Below are positions 25,321 through 31,920 of a stretch of 46,745 bases of DNA, one piece after another. A program made the position numbers and the translations under genes. Within the stretch, counting starts at the first letter, position 1, and the number at the start of each line of letters is the position of its first letter. The notes under the pieces are model-generated. The model was given only the letters and a program-made list of their open reading frames with translations. It did not search any database and was not told the DNA's origin. Origin of the DNA: Candidatus Tidjanibacter faecipullorum (GTDB lineage Bacteria > Bacteroidota > Bacteroidia > Bacteroidales > Rikenellaceae); contig DXCC01000021.1 in the NCBI GenBank assembly GCA_019116245.1, positions 1 to 46,745 on the forward strand, in the 5' to 3' direction.

Positions 25321-25638
25321 TCAATATGCAGTTATAAAATTCTCTACTCTGAACGAGCGCCAGCCGCCGGCTTCGACATCGTAATATTTGACCGTTCGAC
25401 CGTCGTCGGGACGGCCGGTGCCTTTTATTGCGGAGGCTACATAGTGCAAAGTACCATTCGCTCTCCTCATCGATCCATCTGCTTTCTCGTAAGCAAAGGA
25501 CACGATACCCGCACGCATAGCGCGAACAAGACGGTATATCGCCCACGCTTTCGACAGGCAGACGGGGAACATCTTTCCCGTCGAGCGCGCTATCGCCCAC
25601 GCGCGCCGCATAATCATTTGTAAGTCGTTACGTTTCAT
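25321..25638 (-). CDS. DUF2693-like (WYL_2, SH3-barrel) protein
   Basis: A 105-residue protein from the ATG at 25638 (MKRNDLQMIM). The N-terminal helix AWAIYRLVRAMRAG is followed by a strand-rich part with the family pattern IVSFAYEKADGSMRRANGTLHYV and YYDVEAGGWRSFRVENF. This fits the DUF2693 / SH3 beta-barrel fold group frequent in Bacteroidetes mobile elements. These proteins are presumed nucleic-acid or ligand binders with unknown roles. It lies between the 93- and 105-residue early genes. Confidence 0.75.
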   Translation of the reverse strand: MKRNDLQMIMRRAWAIARSTGKMFPVCLSKAWAIYRLVRAMRAGIVSFAYEKADGSMRRANGTLHYVASAIKGTGRPDDGRTVKYYDVEAGGWRSFRVENFITAY

Positions 25639-25743
25639 ATCTGTTTTCCTTTCCGTTTCTCTACGCCCCTGCGGCCGTATTACCGCAGGGGACCACATAC
25701 CCGTCTTGGTCTGGTGCAAAAATGCAAGTTGAGAGAGACGCCG

Positions 25744-26025
25744 TTATTCGTTCAACATGTTCTGCAGCAGGCTGGTTGCCTCTTTGTCCTCGTCGCCATC
25801 GCCGTCATACGCCGCCAGCACTTCGATTTTCTCATCTTCGATCCACCAACTGGGGGCCGTCCAATAGTCTCCTTTGTCCTCGCCGATCGTTGCCGTATAG
25901 CGAACATCGGCTGAATAATCGTCGGCGTACACCTCGAATGTGTCGCACTCGCCGCCCAACTGGGCAATATGTGCGAATATCTCTTTGGCCAGCGTTGCAA
26001 GCTCGGTATGTATGGCGGTTGTCAT
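25744..26025 (-). CDS. First gene of the early operon, acidic hypothetical protein
   Basis: A 93-residue very acidic protein with a predicted helix (LATLAKEIFAHIAQLGG), then strands (CDTFEVYADDYSADVRYTATIG) and an acidic C-terminus (GDGDEDKEATSLL). No family recognised. It follows a near-ideal promoter at 26058-26089, making it the first early gene expressed away from the XRE repressor. A position right after the early promoter and a strong negative charge are typical of host-take-over or anti-defence proteins, which is inference. Confidence 0.7.
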   Translation of the reverse strand: MTTAIHTELATLAKEIFAHIAQLGGECDTFEVYADDYSADVRYTATIGEDKGDYWTAPSWWIEDEKIEVLAAYDGDGDEDKEATSLLQNMLNE

Positions 26026-26057
26026 GACGTTATATCTTTGGTTTTGTTTTTACAATG

Positions 26058-26089
26058 CAAATATAACTTAAATTATAATCCAATCCAAA
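26058..26089 (-). promoter_or_regulatory. Early promoter of the element, -33 and -7 boxes
   Basis: On the minus strand TTTG (26089-26086), a 20-bp spacer, then TATATTTG (26065-26058): an exact Bacteroidetes promoter for the early operon starting at 26025. It faces away from the XRE gene, forming a divergent switch region (26026-26202). Confidence 0.8.
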
Positions 26090-26161
26090 TATCAACCACA
26101 AAAAAATTACCATCATAGTATATTTTTACCTGCATTATTATACTAATAAAGAAAAGAACTG

Positions 26162-26175
26162 TATCTTTGCATACA
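26162..26175 (+). promoter_or_regulatory. -7 box of the XRE repressor gene with TTTGCATACA repeat
   Basis: TATCTTTG (26162-26169) matches TAnnTTTG 33 bp before the XRE start. It overlaps TTTGCATACA (26166-26175), the same word present in both arm-type repeats at the element's ends. Confidence 0.6.
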
Positions 26176-26202
26176 GATAAAGGCTATTAAACTATTGATA
26201 TA

Positions 26203-26451
26203 ATGGCAAAATTTCGGATATTGGAGTTATGCAAACAGAAAGGCATAACGCAAAAGGATTTGGCGGAAAAAATTGGCATGACGCCCGTAGGTTTGGCGAA
26301 AGCGGCTAACGGTAATCCCACATTTGAGACTCTCGAAAAAATAGCAACAGGGTTGGGGGTATCTGTCCCGGAACTATTCGCTCCGCAGCCGACGAACACG
26401 ATTGCCTGCCCGCATTGCGGAAAAACAATCAAAATAGAGAAAGGAGAATAA
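26203..26451 (+). CDS. XRE-family repressor with C-terminal zinc-ribbon-like motif
   Basis: An 82-residue protein. Residues 5-58 are a Cro/CI-type helix-turn-helix (KQKGITQKDLAEKIGMTPVGLAKAANG, then TFETLEKIATGLGVSVPELF). Residues 68-77 contain CPHCGKTIK, half of a zinc ribbon, so metal binding might require a dimer. It is read opposite the early operon and is the likely lysogeny repressor. The gene ends 2 bp before the RhuM gene, which has an unusual Shine-Dalgarno-like AAAGGAGA before its ATG. Confidence 0.88.
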   Translation: MAKFRILELCKQKGITQKDLAEKIGMTPVGLAKAANGNPTFETLEKIATGLGVSVPELFAPQPTNTIACPHCGKTIKIEKGE

Positions 26452-26453
26452 GT

Positions 26454-27443
26454 ATGACTACAGACGAAATAATTATTTACAAATCGGAGGACGGAGCTAT
26501 TAAACTCGATGTCCTCTTTTCCGAAGAAACTGTTTGGTTGACACAAGATCAGATGGCTGAATTATTCTGCAAAGCCAAATCAACCATTAACGAACACATT
26601 CAAAATGTTTATGCAGAAGGAGAACTTGTGGCATCCAACACTATGAGAAAATTCGGAGATTCCGAATTTTCTACAAAACCCACTAATTATTACAACTTAG
26701 ATGTTGTCATCTCAGTAGGGTACCGTGTTAAGTCCCCACAAGGTACGCAATTCCGAATTTGGGCGACACAGAGATTACGGGATTACATTATCAAGGGGTT
26801 CGCACTCAATGATGAGCGTTTCAAATCCGGATCCACAATGAACTATTTCAAAGAACTCCTTGAACGCATACGGGAAATACGCACCGAGGAGAGAGTATTT
26901 TACCAACAAATAAAGGAAATATACAAGACAAGTTGGGATTATGACCCCAACGCACAAATAACGCTTGACTTTTTTGCAGAGATACAAAATAAACTTCTTT
27001 GGGCCGTAAGTGGCAAGACAGCGGCAGAACTGCGCTACTACAGAGCTAACCATACATTGCCAATGATGGGATTAACATCTACTGCAAAAGCAGGCGTTGT
27101 TCGCAAATCAGACATAACCATAGGGAAGAACTATCTTAACAAAGATGAGTTGCAAGCTCTTAAACTCATAGTAGAACAATACCTCGCATTTGCCGAAGCT
27201 CAAGCATTAGCACATAACAAAATGAGTATGCGTGACTGGATAGACAAACTAAAGTTAATTCTTACCATGAATAACCGGAATATACTAGAACACTCCGGAC
27301 GCATATCAAAAGAACTTGCCGACAAAAAGGTTATTGAAGAATACAACGCCTATAAAGAAGAACAACGCAGGCTCCGCCAACTTGAAAGTATAAAGGAACT
27401 TGACAGAGACCTTAAACGACTTAAAAGCGGAGAGAATAAATGA
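26454..27443 (+). CDS. RhuM-family protein
   Basis: A 329-residue protein from the ATG at 26454 (MTTDEIIIYKSEDG). It matches the virulence RhuM family: FSEETVWLTQDQMAELFCKAKSTINEHI at 20-48, then VGYRVKSPQGTQFRIWATQRLRDYIIKGF, a long helical middle, and YYRANHTLPMMGLTS. The N-terminal part looks like the winged DNA-binding domain of phage antirepressors. RhuM was named from a Salmonella pathogenicity island; its biochemical role is not established. It is co-transcribed with the XRE repressor, so it is expressed in the integrated state. Confidence 0.88.
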   Translation: MTTDEIIIYKSEDGAIKLDVLFSEETVWLTQDQMAELFCKAKSTINEHIQNVYAEGELVASNTMRKFGDSEFSTKPTNYYNLDVVISVGYRVKSPQGTQFRIWATQRLRDYIIKGFALNDERFKSGSTMNYFKELLERIREIRTEERVFYQQIKEIYKTSWDYDPNAQITLDFFAEIQNKLLWAVSGKTAAELRYYRANHTLPMMGLTSTAKAGVVRKSDITIGKNYLNKDELQALKLIVEQYLAFAEAQALAHNKMSMRDWIDKLKLILTMNNRNILEHSGRISKELADKKVIEEYNAYKEEQRRLRQLESIKELDRDLKRLKSGENK

Positions 27444-27511
27444 ATTTTCCATATGATAAATACACAAACATACCTGTTTGCGAGAAAACAATAACCCTAA
27501 AAGCGGAATAA

Positions 27512-28087
27512 ATGGAACCGGCAACCATACAAAGCCTGATTTACGAGATACGCGGCCAGCGCGTCATGTTGGATCGAGATTTGGCCGAACTGTATCAAGT
27601 AACAACAAGCGCGCTTAATCAGGCCGTAAAGCGGAATATCAACCGTTTCCCGCCGGACTTCATGTTTCAACTAACGGACGCCGAAACTGAAAATTGGAAA
27701 TCACAAATCGTGATAACCAATTCGGTCAATATGGGACTTCGGCGCAATCCTTACGCATTCACCGAGCAGGGCGTATCGATGTTGTCCGCCGTTCTCCGAA
27801 GTCCGATTGCCGTGCAAACAAGCATCGCCATAATGCGGGCCTTTGTCGCTTTACGGAACTACATTACAACCACAACAACGGTAACGGCGGAGATAGACGA
27901 ACTGCGGGCAAAATTTGCCCTGCTGGAGCGCGCCAACGAGGACAATACCGCAGCGATCAACGATCTTTCGGAGGACATTCGGCGCGAGCTGGACGACATT
28001 TATATGGCCATCGCTGCGCTGTCCGTAAAACCGGCCAAAACAGAACAACCACGCCAGCGGATCGGATACAACGTGGAGGAAAAATAG
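27512..28087 (+). CDS. ORF6N-domain protein (antirepressor-like)
   Basis: A 191-residue protein. The ORF6N domain is at about 1-95, with IYEIRGQRVMLDRDLAELYQVTTSALNQAVKRN and the FTEQGVSMLSAVLRS signature at about 88-102. A coiled coil follows (AEIDELRAKFALLERANEDN). ORF6N domains are found in phage antirepressor and KilA-N proteins that bind DNA or repressors. It lies 68 bp after RhuM on the same strand. Its GC content is higher than RhuM's, which suggests a separate origin. An antirepressor for the XRE protein, or an exclusion function against related phages, are both possible. Confidence 0.85.
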   Translation: MEPATIQSLIYEIRGQRVMLDRDLAELYQVTTSALNQAVKRNINRFPPDFMFQLTDAETENWKSQIVITNSVNMGLRRNPYAFTEQGVSMLSAVLRSPIAVQTSIAIMRAFVALRNYITTTTTVTAEIDELRAKFALLERANEDNTAAINDLSEDIRRELDDIYMAIAALSVKPAKTEQPRQRIGYNVEEK

Positions 28088-28469
28088 GGGCATATTATGA
28101 TTGTGCCAACCACGCCCGACGGCATGATCCGAAAACAGTCAGGTGGCCGTTACCGTTGAGGCCGTTTGCGTTTATCAAGCCGGCACTATATGGGGGCGAT
28201 CTGCTGCGCACAAAAATGCCGAGGTCGGTTTTCCGACTTCGGCACTAATTCAAACAGTTACGGCGTATTTGTGCCGGCTTCGGGCTGGGACAATACGGCT
28301 CCACTTGACGTACACCCCATCGGCTCGAAATCGCGCGTTTTTGGCCCATTATTTCAATCCTGCATCTTGCTGCACACTTGCCCTATTCTTGCACTTGGAT
28401 CGCCCTAAACTCGCCCTTTGGGGCTTCCTGCGCCTTTGCGTAACCTTTGGGTGCTGGAGGTGGTCGGCA
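28088..28469. other. 382-bp gene-poor stretch between ORF6N and integrase
   Basis: Short frames exist but none has a convincing start or family. The stretch holds the integrase terminator (28212-28244) and three CTTGC words at 28366, 28377 and 28388, exactly 11 bp apart. This looks like a control or DNA-binding region. Confidence 0.55.
28212..28244 (-). terminator. Terminator downstream of the integrase gene
   Basis: On the minus strand TGCCGAAGTCGG (28244-28233), loop AAAA, CCGACCTCGGCA (28228-28217), followed by TTTTT (28216-28212). Twelve-base stem with one mismatch. Confidence 0.8.
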
Positions 28470-29720
28470 TTACTCATTGTCTGCCGGCGGGCATTCGGGG
28501 AAATCGGTAAGCAACATCGCGTTTTTCTCCCGCTCCTCCCGCTCAAAGCAGGCTAAATAATTTTCGGTAGTTTTAAGGTCGCTATGCCCTAACGCTTCGG
28601 ATATGTATGCAATATTCGTTCCGCTCCTCTTCAACACGGTAGCGAACGAATGGCGGGCGACATATGTCGTTATCTTGCCGATCCCCAACATCTCGCCGAG
28701 TTTGCTTGTGTATTTGTTCGTCAGGTACGTAAACTCCGCACATCTCGACCGTATGTGTTCCTCGTCTTTTTCTTTGCCTGATAGAATAGGGAATATGAAG
28801 TTTTCAGGCTCCGGACTATTTCCGCGACGTCGGATAATGTCTCGCATAGGCTCCGTCACGATAACCCGTATCTCCTTTCTCGTGCTGCTCGTTCTCTCTG
28901 TCTTGCGGCGGACAAATGATATTTCGCCGTCATACATATTCTTAAACTTCAATCGGGCAAGATCGGCAACATTGATACCATTGCACAAATACAGGAACAT
29001 CCAGTAATCACGGTATTTCTCCAGCGTCGCATCGCCTGAATATCGGGCCATCTTGCCGATTTGCTCTATTGTTAAAGCCATCTTGCGGCCCTCTCCGCCC
29101 TTTATGGAAAATTTACCCTTACCAAACGGATTATCGCTTTCCTTAATGACGCCCTCGGTGCGGGCCTCATACATGATCGTGCGGAGCTGCCGCAGGTATA
29201 TTGATATTGTCGTTTGCCTCAACCCCCGCCCTTTCTCGTAATTCTCATACCGCTGCAGCCACGTCGGGGTAACATCGGAAAACGGTATCTCCTTGCCGGC
29301 GAACCGCTCGAATGCGAGCAACGCAGTTTTCGCAATATACGCAGACCCTATTTGTCCGGCATTCCGAAACGCCTCTATTCTCGCGACGAACGCCGTGTTG
29401 ATTGTTCCCGTCATGGCCCCCGAAAGGCGCGTATTAAGGGCCGTAAACGAAAAACATCCGGCATCGGTAAGGTCCTTTACGGCGTCTCTGATTATATTGA
29501 AACTCGCCTCAACATCCTCGCGAATCCCGACTATATAATGCGCTTTCGAGGTCGGCATCTTACGCCACTCCTCCGGCGTCATAGTCTTGCTGGTAGAGTA
29601 ATATTTTTGCTTACGAGCGAAGCAAACCTGAATCTTTATAGGGTATTTACCGTCTGATTTTGGACGTCTCGTGTCCAATACCGACAACACCGTTACTTTA
29701 TCTTTTGAGTACCTGAACAT
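28470..29720 (-). CDS. Tyrosine recombinase (integrase) of the element
   Basis: A 416-residue protein from the ATG at 29720 (MFRYSKDKVTV); an ATG at 29762 would place the start inside the arm repeat. It has the Bacteroidetes arm-binding and SAM-like core domains (about 1-200) and a catalytic domain with Arg in NGINVADLARLKFKNM, and His-x-x-Arg/His-Tyr in ARHSFATVLKRSG, ALGHSDLKTTENYL. The nucleophile is the Tyr in TENYL. It should catalyse recombination between the 16-bp att cores. It is transcribed away from the right attachment site, 170 bp inside the element. Confidence 0.95.
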   Translation of the reverse strand: MFRYSKDKVTVLSVLDTRRPKSDGKYPIKIQVCFARKQKYYSTSKTMTPEEWRKMPTSKAHYIVGIREDVEASFNIIRDAVKDLTDAGCFSFTALNTRLSGAMTGTINTAFVARIEAFRNAGQIGSAYIAKTALLAFERFAGKEIPFSDVTPTWLQRYENYEKGRGLRQTTISIYLRQLRTIMYEARTEGVIKESDNPFGKGKFSIKGGEGRKMALTIEQIGKMARYSGDATLEKYRDYWMFLYLCNGINVADLARLKFKNMYDGEISFVRRKTERTSSTRKEIRVIVTEPMRDIIRRRGNSPEPENFIFPILSGKEKDEEHIRSRCAEFTYLTNKYTSKLGEMLGIGKITTYVARHSFATVLKRSGTNIAYISEALGHSDLKTTENYLACFEREEREKNAMLLTDFPECPPADNE

Positions 29721-29752
29721 AACACGATCTCTGTTTGCATACGTTGCGCGTG

Positions 29753-29766
29753 CAATTTGCATACAA
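29753..29766 (+). repeat. Right arm-type repeat
   Basis: CAATTTGCATACAA, identical to 16310-16323. A further partial copy, GTTTGCATACG, lies just to its left near 29732-29743. Confidence 0.55.
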
Positions 29767-29805
29767 ACTTAACAAATACCTGCAAACAATGGCAAATAAA
29801 CTTCA

Positions 29806-29813
29806 TATATTTG
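29806..29813 (+). promoter_or_regulatory. Outward -7 box at the right end of the element
   Basis: TATATTTG matches TAnnTTTG and points out of the element towards DUF2752, 77 bp before its ATG. No clear -33 box; it may restore expression of genes cut off from the TM2 promoter. Confidence 0.35.
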
Positions 29814-29890
29814 CATCGCATATCGCTTGTTATTCAGGACAAAAGAAAATAACCGCCAACAACGGCAACAATAGCAAAACGTAATTATTT

Positions 29891-29906
29891 ATGCCTCCCA
29901 AGCATC
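29891..29906 (+). repeat. Right attachment site core (direct repeat)
   Basis: ATGCCTCCCAAGCATC, the second copy of 16207-16222, and also the first 16 bases of the DUF2752 gene. Confidence 0.9.
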
Positions 29907-30295
29907 TGTACACCATCTCCGCGCTGCTGTCGGCCATTGCCCTGCTTTGGCTGGCGGCAGCCTTGCTTTGGACCCCGTCCGCCCTAACCACCGTCTGCCC
30001 CTTCCGGCTGGCCACTGGATGGCCCTGTCCAGCCTGCGGATCGACACGCGCCGTCGTGGCCATCCTTCGCGGCGATTTCGGCGAGGCCCTGCGGCTGAAC
30101 CCCAACGGCTATGTGCTGTGTGCCCTGGCGGCAACGGTGATCCCGCTGCTCGTGTGGGACGGCGTGACGGGTCGGCGAGCCTATCTGCGGTTCTATCTCT
30201 ACACCAACCGCCTGCTGCAGCGGCGCATCGTCTGGATTCCCCTGCTCGTCCTGCTGGCCGCCAACTGGCTCCGCCTGCTTGTCCGGGGCATATGA
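29891..30295 (+). CDS. DUF2752 membrane protein
   Basis: A 134-residue protein with three or four hydrophobic helices (about 8-30, 70-92, 112-130). The DUF2752 signature is TTVCPFRLATGWPCPACGSTRAVVAILRGDFGEALRLNP (about 33-71), with three conserved Cys. It is an inner-membrane protein of unknown function, often next to TM2 genes in this phylum. The ATG coincides with the right attachment core, so the reading frame is preserved after integration. Before the insertion it overlapped the TM2 stop codon. Confidence 0.88.
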   Translation: MPPKHLYTISALLSAIALLWLAAALLWTPSALTTVCPFRLATGWPCPACGSTRAVVAILRGDFGEALRLNPNGYVLCALAATVIPLLVWDGVTGRRAYLRFYLYTNRLLQRRIVWIPLLVLLAANWLRLLVRGI

Positions 30296-30351
30296 CGACC
30301 GCCCCTCCAAAAAATTCCGCCGCCCTTCGTACGGATCACACCGTTTTATCG

Positions 30352-30359
30352 TATCTTTA
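30352..30359 (+). promoter_or_regulatory. Probable -7 box before the Pr6Pr/bile-acid operon
   Basis: TATCTTTA, one base off TAnnTTTG and identical to the box before TM2, lies 73 bp before the Pr6Pr ATG in a 137-bp gap. Confidence 0.35.
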
Positions 30360-30432
30360 TTGAAATTTTGCCGTTCGGAAGACGAACCGCAAAGCGGGCG
30401 GCCCCGGCCGATTCATTTTTACACGACAACCT

Positions 30433-31125
30433 ATGCATATCCGGAAGAACTGGTTTTTCCTCCTCTGGAAAGCCGTGCTGGTCATCGCCTGCGGCTACGG
30501 ACTCTCGTATCACATGACCGCCGGCCGGTGGGGCGACTTCAATTACTATACGGTCCTCAGCAACACCGTCTGCTTCCTCTACTTCCTGACCGCCCTGGTG
30601 CTGAACATCCGGCGGGTGGCCCGGGGCAAACGCGTCGCCACATGGCGTCCCCGGCTGGAGGCGGCCGTCACCTTCTGCATCACGGTCACCTTCCTGATCT
30701 ACCACTTCGTGCTGCGTCCCGAGGCCTTCCGGATGGGCAACGGCGGCGACTTCTACTCAGTGCTGAACATGATCCAGCACTACGTCGTGCCGCTGATGAC
30801 CCTCGGCGACTGGCTGCTGCTCTGCCCGAAGGGACGACTGCGCCCCTCCGCCCCGCTGACCTGGCTGCTGATGCCGCTCGCCTACTTCCTGTATATCCTG
30901 ATCCGGGCTCCCTTTGCCGGCAACATCGCCGGCACGTCGAGCCCCTACCCCTACGGCTTCATCGACATCCAGCTCCACGGCATCGCCGTCGTGGCCCGCA
31001 ATGCCGCCGTGGCCCTGGCGGGCATGCTGCTCCTGGCCTACCTGTTGTACGCCATCGACCGGCTGCTGGCACGCCGCACACGCCGCATGCCGGCCGCAGG
31101 ACATGAAAAAACCTCAAAAAACTAA
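30433..31125 (+). CDS. Pr6Pr (FAR-17a/AIG1-like) membrane protein
   Basis: A 230-residue protein with about six membrane helices. It fits the Pr6Pr family related to eukaryotic AIG1/ADTRP: YYTVLSNTVCFLYFLTALVLN (about 36-56), TFLIYHFVLRP and MIQHYVVPLMTLGDWLLL (about 116-133). AIG1 and ADTRP are membrane hydrolases of fatty-acid esters of hydroxy fatty acids that use a Thr and a His. A Thr in YYTVLSN and a His in MIQHYVVP lie in comparable places here, which suggests but does not prove hydrolase activity. It precedes the 5-alpha-reductase gene by 18 bp. Confidence 0.8.
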   Translation: MHIRKNWFFLLWKAVLVIACGYGLSYHMTAGRWGDFNYYTVLSNTVCFLYFLTALVLNIRRVARGKRVATWRPRLEAAVTFCITVTFLIYHFVLRPEAFRMGNGGDFYSVLNMIQHYVVPLMTLGDWLLLCPKGRLRPSAPLTWLLMPLAYFLYILIRAPFAGNIAGTSSPYPYGFIDIQLHGIAVVARNAAVALAGMLLLAYLLYAIDRLLARRTRRMPAAGHEKTSKN

Positions 31126-31143
31126 CCGCATAAATCCATTGTC

Positions 31144-31911
31144 ATGCTCATGCAAGCCTATACGATCCTGTTGTGGGTCATGACGGCCCTCGCCGTTGTC
31201 GTTTTCATCGCCCTCTTTTTCGTGGATGCCGGTTACGGCATGCTGCTGAACCGCCGCTGGGGCCGCACCATATCAAACCGCTGGGGATGGTTCGTGATGG
31301 AAGCCCCCGTCTTTCTCTTCATGACGGTGCTGTGGCTGCTTTCCGACCGCCGGTTCGAGGTGGCGCCGCTCTGCTTCCTGCTGCTGTTCCAGATCCACTA
31401 CTTCCAGCGGGCCTTCGTCTTCCCGTTCCTGCTGCGCGGCAAGGGGCGCATGCCCATCGCCATCATCGCCATGGGCATCCTCTTCAACACGATCAATGCC
31501 CTCATGCAGGGAGGCTGGATCTTCTACCTCGCCCCGGCCGACCGCTACACGCCCGACTGGCTGCTCACGCCGCAGTTTATCATCGGCACGCTCATCTTCC
31601 TCTTCGGCATGGTGGTCAACATCCAGTCGGACTACATCATCCGCCACCTGCGCCGACCCGGCGAAACCGTCCACCGCATTCCCTACGGCGGCATGTTCCG
31701 GTACGTCAGCTCGGCCAACTATTTCGGCGAGTTCGTCGAATGGGTCGGCTTTGCCGTACTGACCTGGTCGTGGTCGGGCGCCGTCTTCGCCCTGTGGACC
31801 TTCGCGAACCTCGCGCCGCGTGCGGTGGCCCTGCACAAACGTTACGAAACCGAATTCGGCGAATCCTTCACCCGGCTCCACCGGAAATGCATTCTGCCGT
31901 TTATCTTTTAA
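31144..31911 (+). CDS. Steroid/bile-acid 5-alpha-reductase homologue (5AR)
   Basis: A 255-residue membrane protein with about six to seven helices, homologous to human SRD5A. The C-terminal NADPH-binding signature is clear: HRIPYGGMFRYVSSANYFGEFVEWVGFA (about 178-205), followed by ALHKRYETEFGESF. SRD5A enzymes reduce the 4,5 double bond of 3-oxo-4-ene steroids to the 5-alpha (allo) form. In Parabacteroides and relatives a homologue, next to a 5-beta-reductase and a 3-beta-hydroxysteroid dehydrogenase, makes isoallolithocholate from 3-oxo-4-ene bile acid. The same three genes occur here in the same order and 9 bp apart. Confidence 0.88.
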   Translation: MLMQAYTILLWVMTALAVVVFIALFFVDAGYGMLLNRRWGRTISNRWGWFVMEAPVFLFMTVLWLLSDRRFEVAPLCFLLLFQIHYFQRAFVFPFLLRGKGRMPIAIIAMGILFNTINALMQGGWIFYLAPADRYTPDWLLTPQFIIGTLIFLFGMVVNIQSDYIIRHLRRPGETVHRIPYGGMFRYVSSANYFGEFVEWVGFAVLTWSWSGAVFALWTFANLAPRAVALHKRYETEFGESFTRLHRKCILPFIF

Positions 31912-31920
31912 CCTATTGCC

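Larger units (their letters stand above)
16207..29906. mobile_element. 13.7-kb integrated phage-satellite-like element
   Basis: Bounded by a perfect 16-bp direct repeat (16207-16222 and 29891-29906), with a tyrosine integrase just inside the right end. The cargo is an XRE repressor with RhuM and ORF6N genes (plus strand), and on the minus strand an early operon, two DNA-binding proteins, a replication protein, DnaB helicase, a likely tail assembly chaperone and a tape measure protein. No terminase, portal, capsid, protease, baseplate, lysis or conjugation gene is visible. It is AT-richer than the flanks. It may be a phage satellite, or a prophage reduced to replication and part of the tail module. 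Confidence 0.85.

Noticed and set aside
28143-28556. Plus-strand frame of 137 codons opposite the integrase end
   Set aside because: It overlaps the integrase terminator and the integrase C-terminus, and its sequence resembles no protein.
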